Positions 23,885 to 23,886 of a DNA stretch of 23,886 nucleotides are shown piece after piece. This stretch comes from Lentisphaeria bacterium (GTDB lineage Bacteria > Verrucomicrobiota > Lentisphaeria > Victivallales > UBA1829): positions 1,825-25,710 of the forward strand of contig DPDG01000045.1 in assembly GCA_003526375.1 (NCBI GenBank). Direction: 5' to 3'. Position 1 is the first letter of the stretch; each line of letters begins with the position of its first letter. The position numbers and the translations under genes are program-made. Below the pieces are notes generated by a model that saw nothing but the letters and a program-made list of their open reading frames with translations, was not told where the DNA came from and did not search any database.

Positions 23885-23886
23885 TA

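Overview
The window is a dense bacterial accessory/defence region. Its organism cannot be fixed from the sequence alone. Gene styles (a TerY-type vWA/kinase/PP2C triad, TPR proteins with Lon-like and RNase H-like domains, type II-like Cas1) and the moderate GC suggest a PVC-group bacterium such as a gut Lentisphaerota member, but that is a guess. By eye, the left part (about 1200-6300) is more AT-rich than the right part (about 14000-22400), so the region looks like a mosaic.

Region 1 (1-6000) is a CRISPR-Cas type VI-B-like locus. It holds a CRISPR array of 36-bp repeats with about 30-nt spacers, running off the left edge. Convergent to it, on the minus strand, lie cas13b, cas1 and cas2. The effector has one HEPN RxxxxH motif near each end, as in Cas13b, and the repeat resembles known VI-B repeats. 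Unlike most described VI-B loci it carries its own adaptation genes, of type II flavour, and no recognisable csx27 or csx28.

Region 2 (6000-13500) is a tightly packed minus-strand operon behind one good promoter. In transcription order it encodes a TPR protein with a DUF3800-like RNase H-fold domain, a small PemK/MazF-like protein, two uncharacterised proteins, and a TPR protein with a Lon-protease-like domain. A broken small gene follows. It looks like an undescribed multi-gene system of the conflict/stress type.

Region 3 (13600-20300) is a plus-strand cluster: a polynucleotide-kinase-like P-loop protein, a small membrane protein, a vWA protein fused to a Zc3h12a/NYN-type ribonuclease domain, a Ser/Thr protein kinase, a zinc-ribbon/glycine-zipper protein, a 37-residue peptide, a TerY-like vWA protein, a membrane-anchored PP2C phosphatase and another small membrane protein. 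This is a TerY-P (vWA-kinase-phosphatase) signalling module with RNA-processing enzymes and membrane partners attached.

The most unusual feature lies in this cluster and its right neighbour. There are three homologous 81-nt RNA genes at 17078, 17784 and 22530 (minus strand), each a stand-alone tRNA-like domain of tmRNA with no tag reading frame and no pseudoknots. All three keep the G3-U alanine identity pair and discriminator A; two encode CCA; the acceptor stems covary. Each sits just upstream of a gene on its own strand.

Region 4 (20300-23886) holds a minus-strand pair encoding a membrane protein and a secreted or anchored helical-repeat protein, preceded by the third mini-tmRNA, then an IS5-family transposase and a structured inverted repeat at the right edge.
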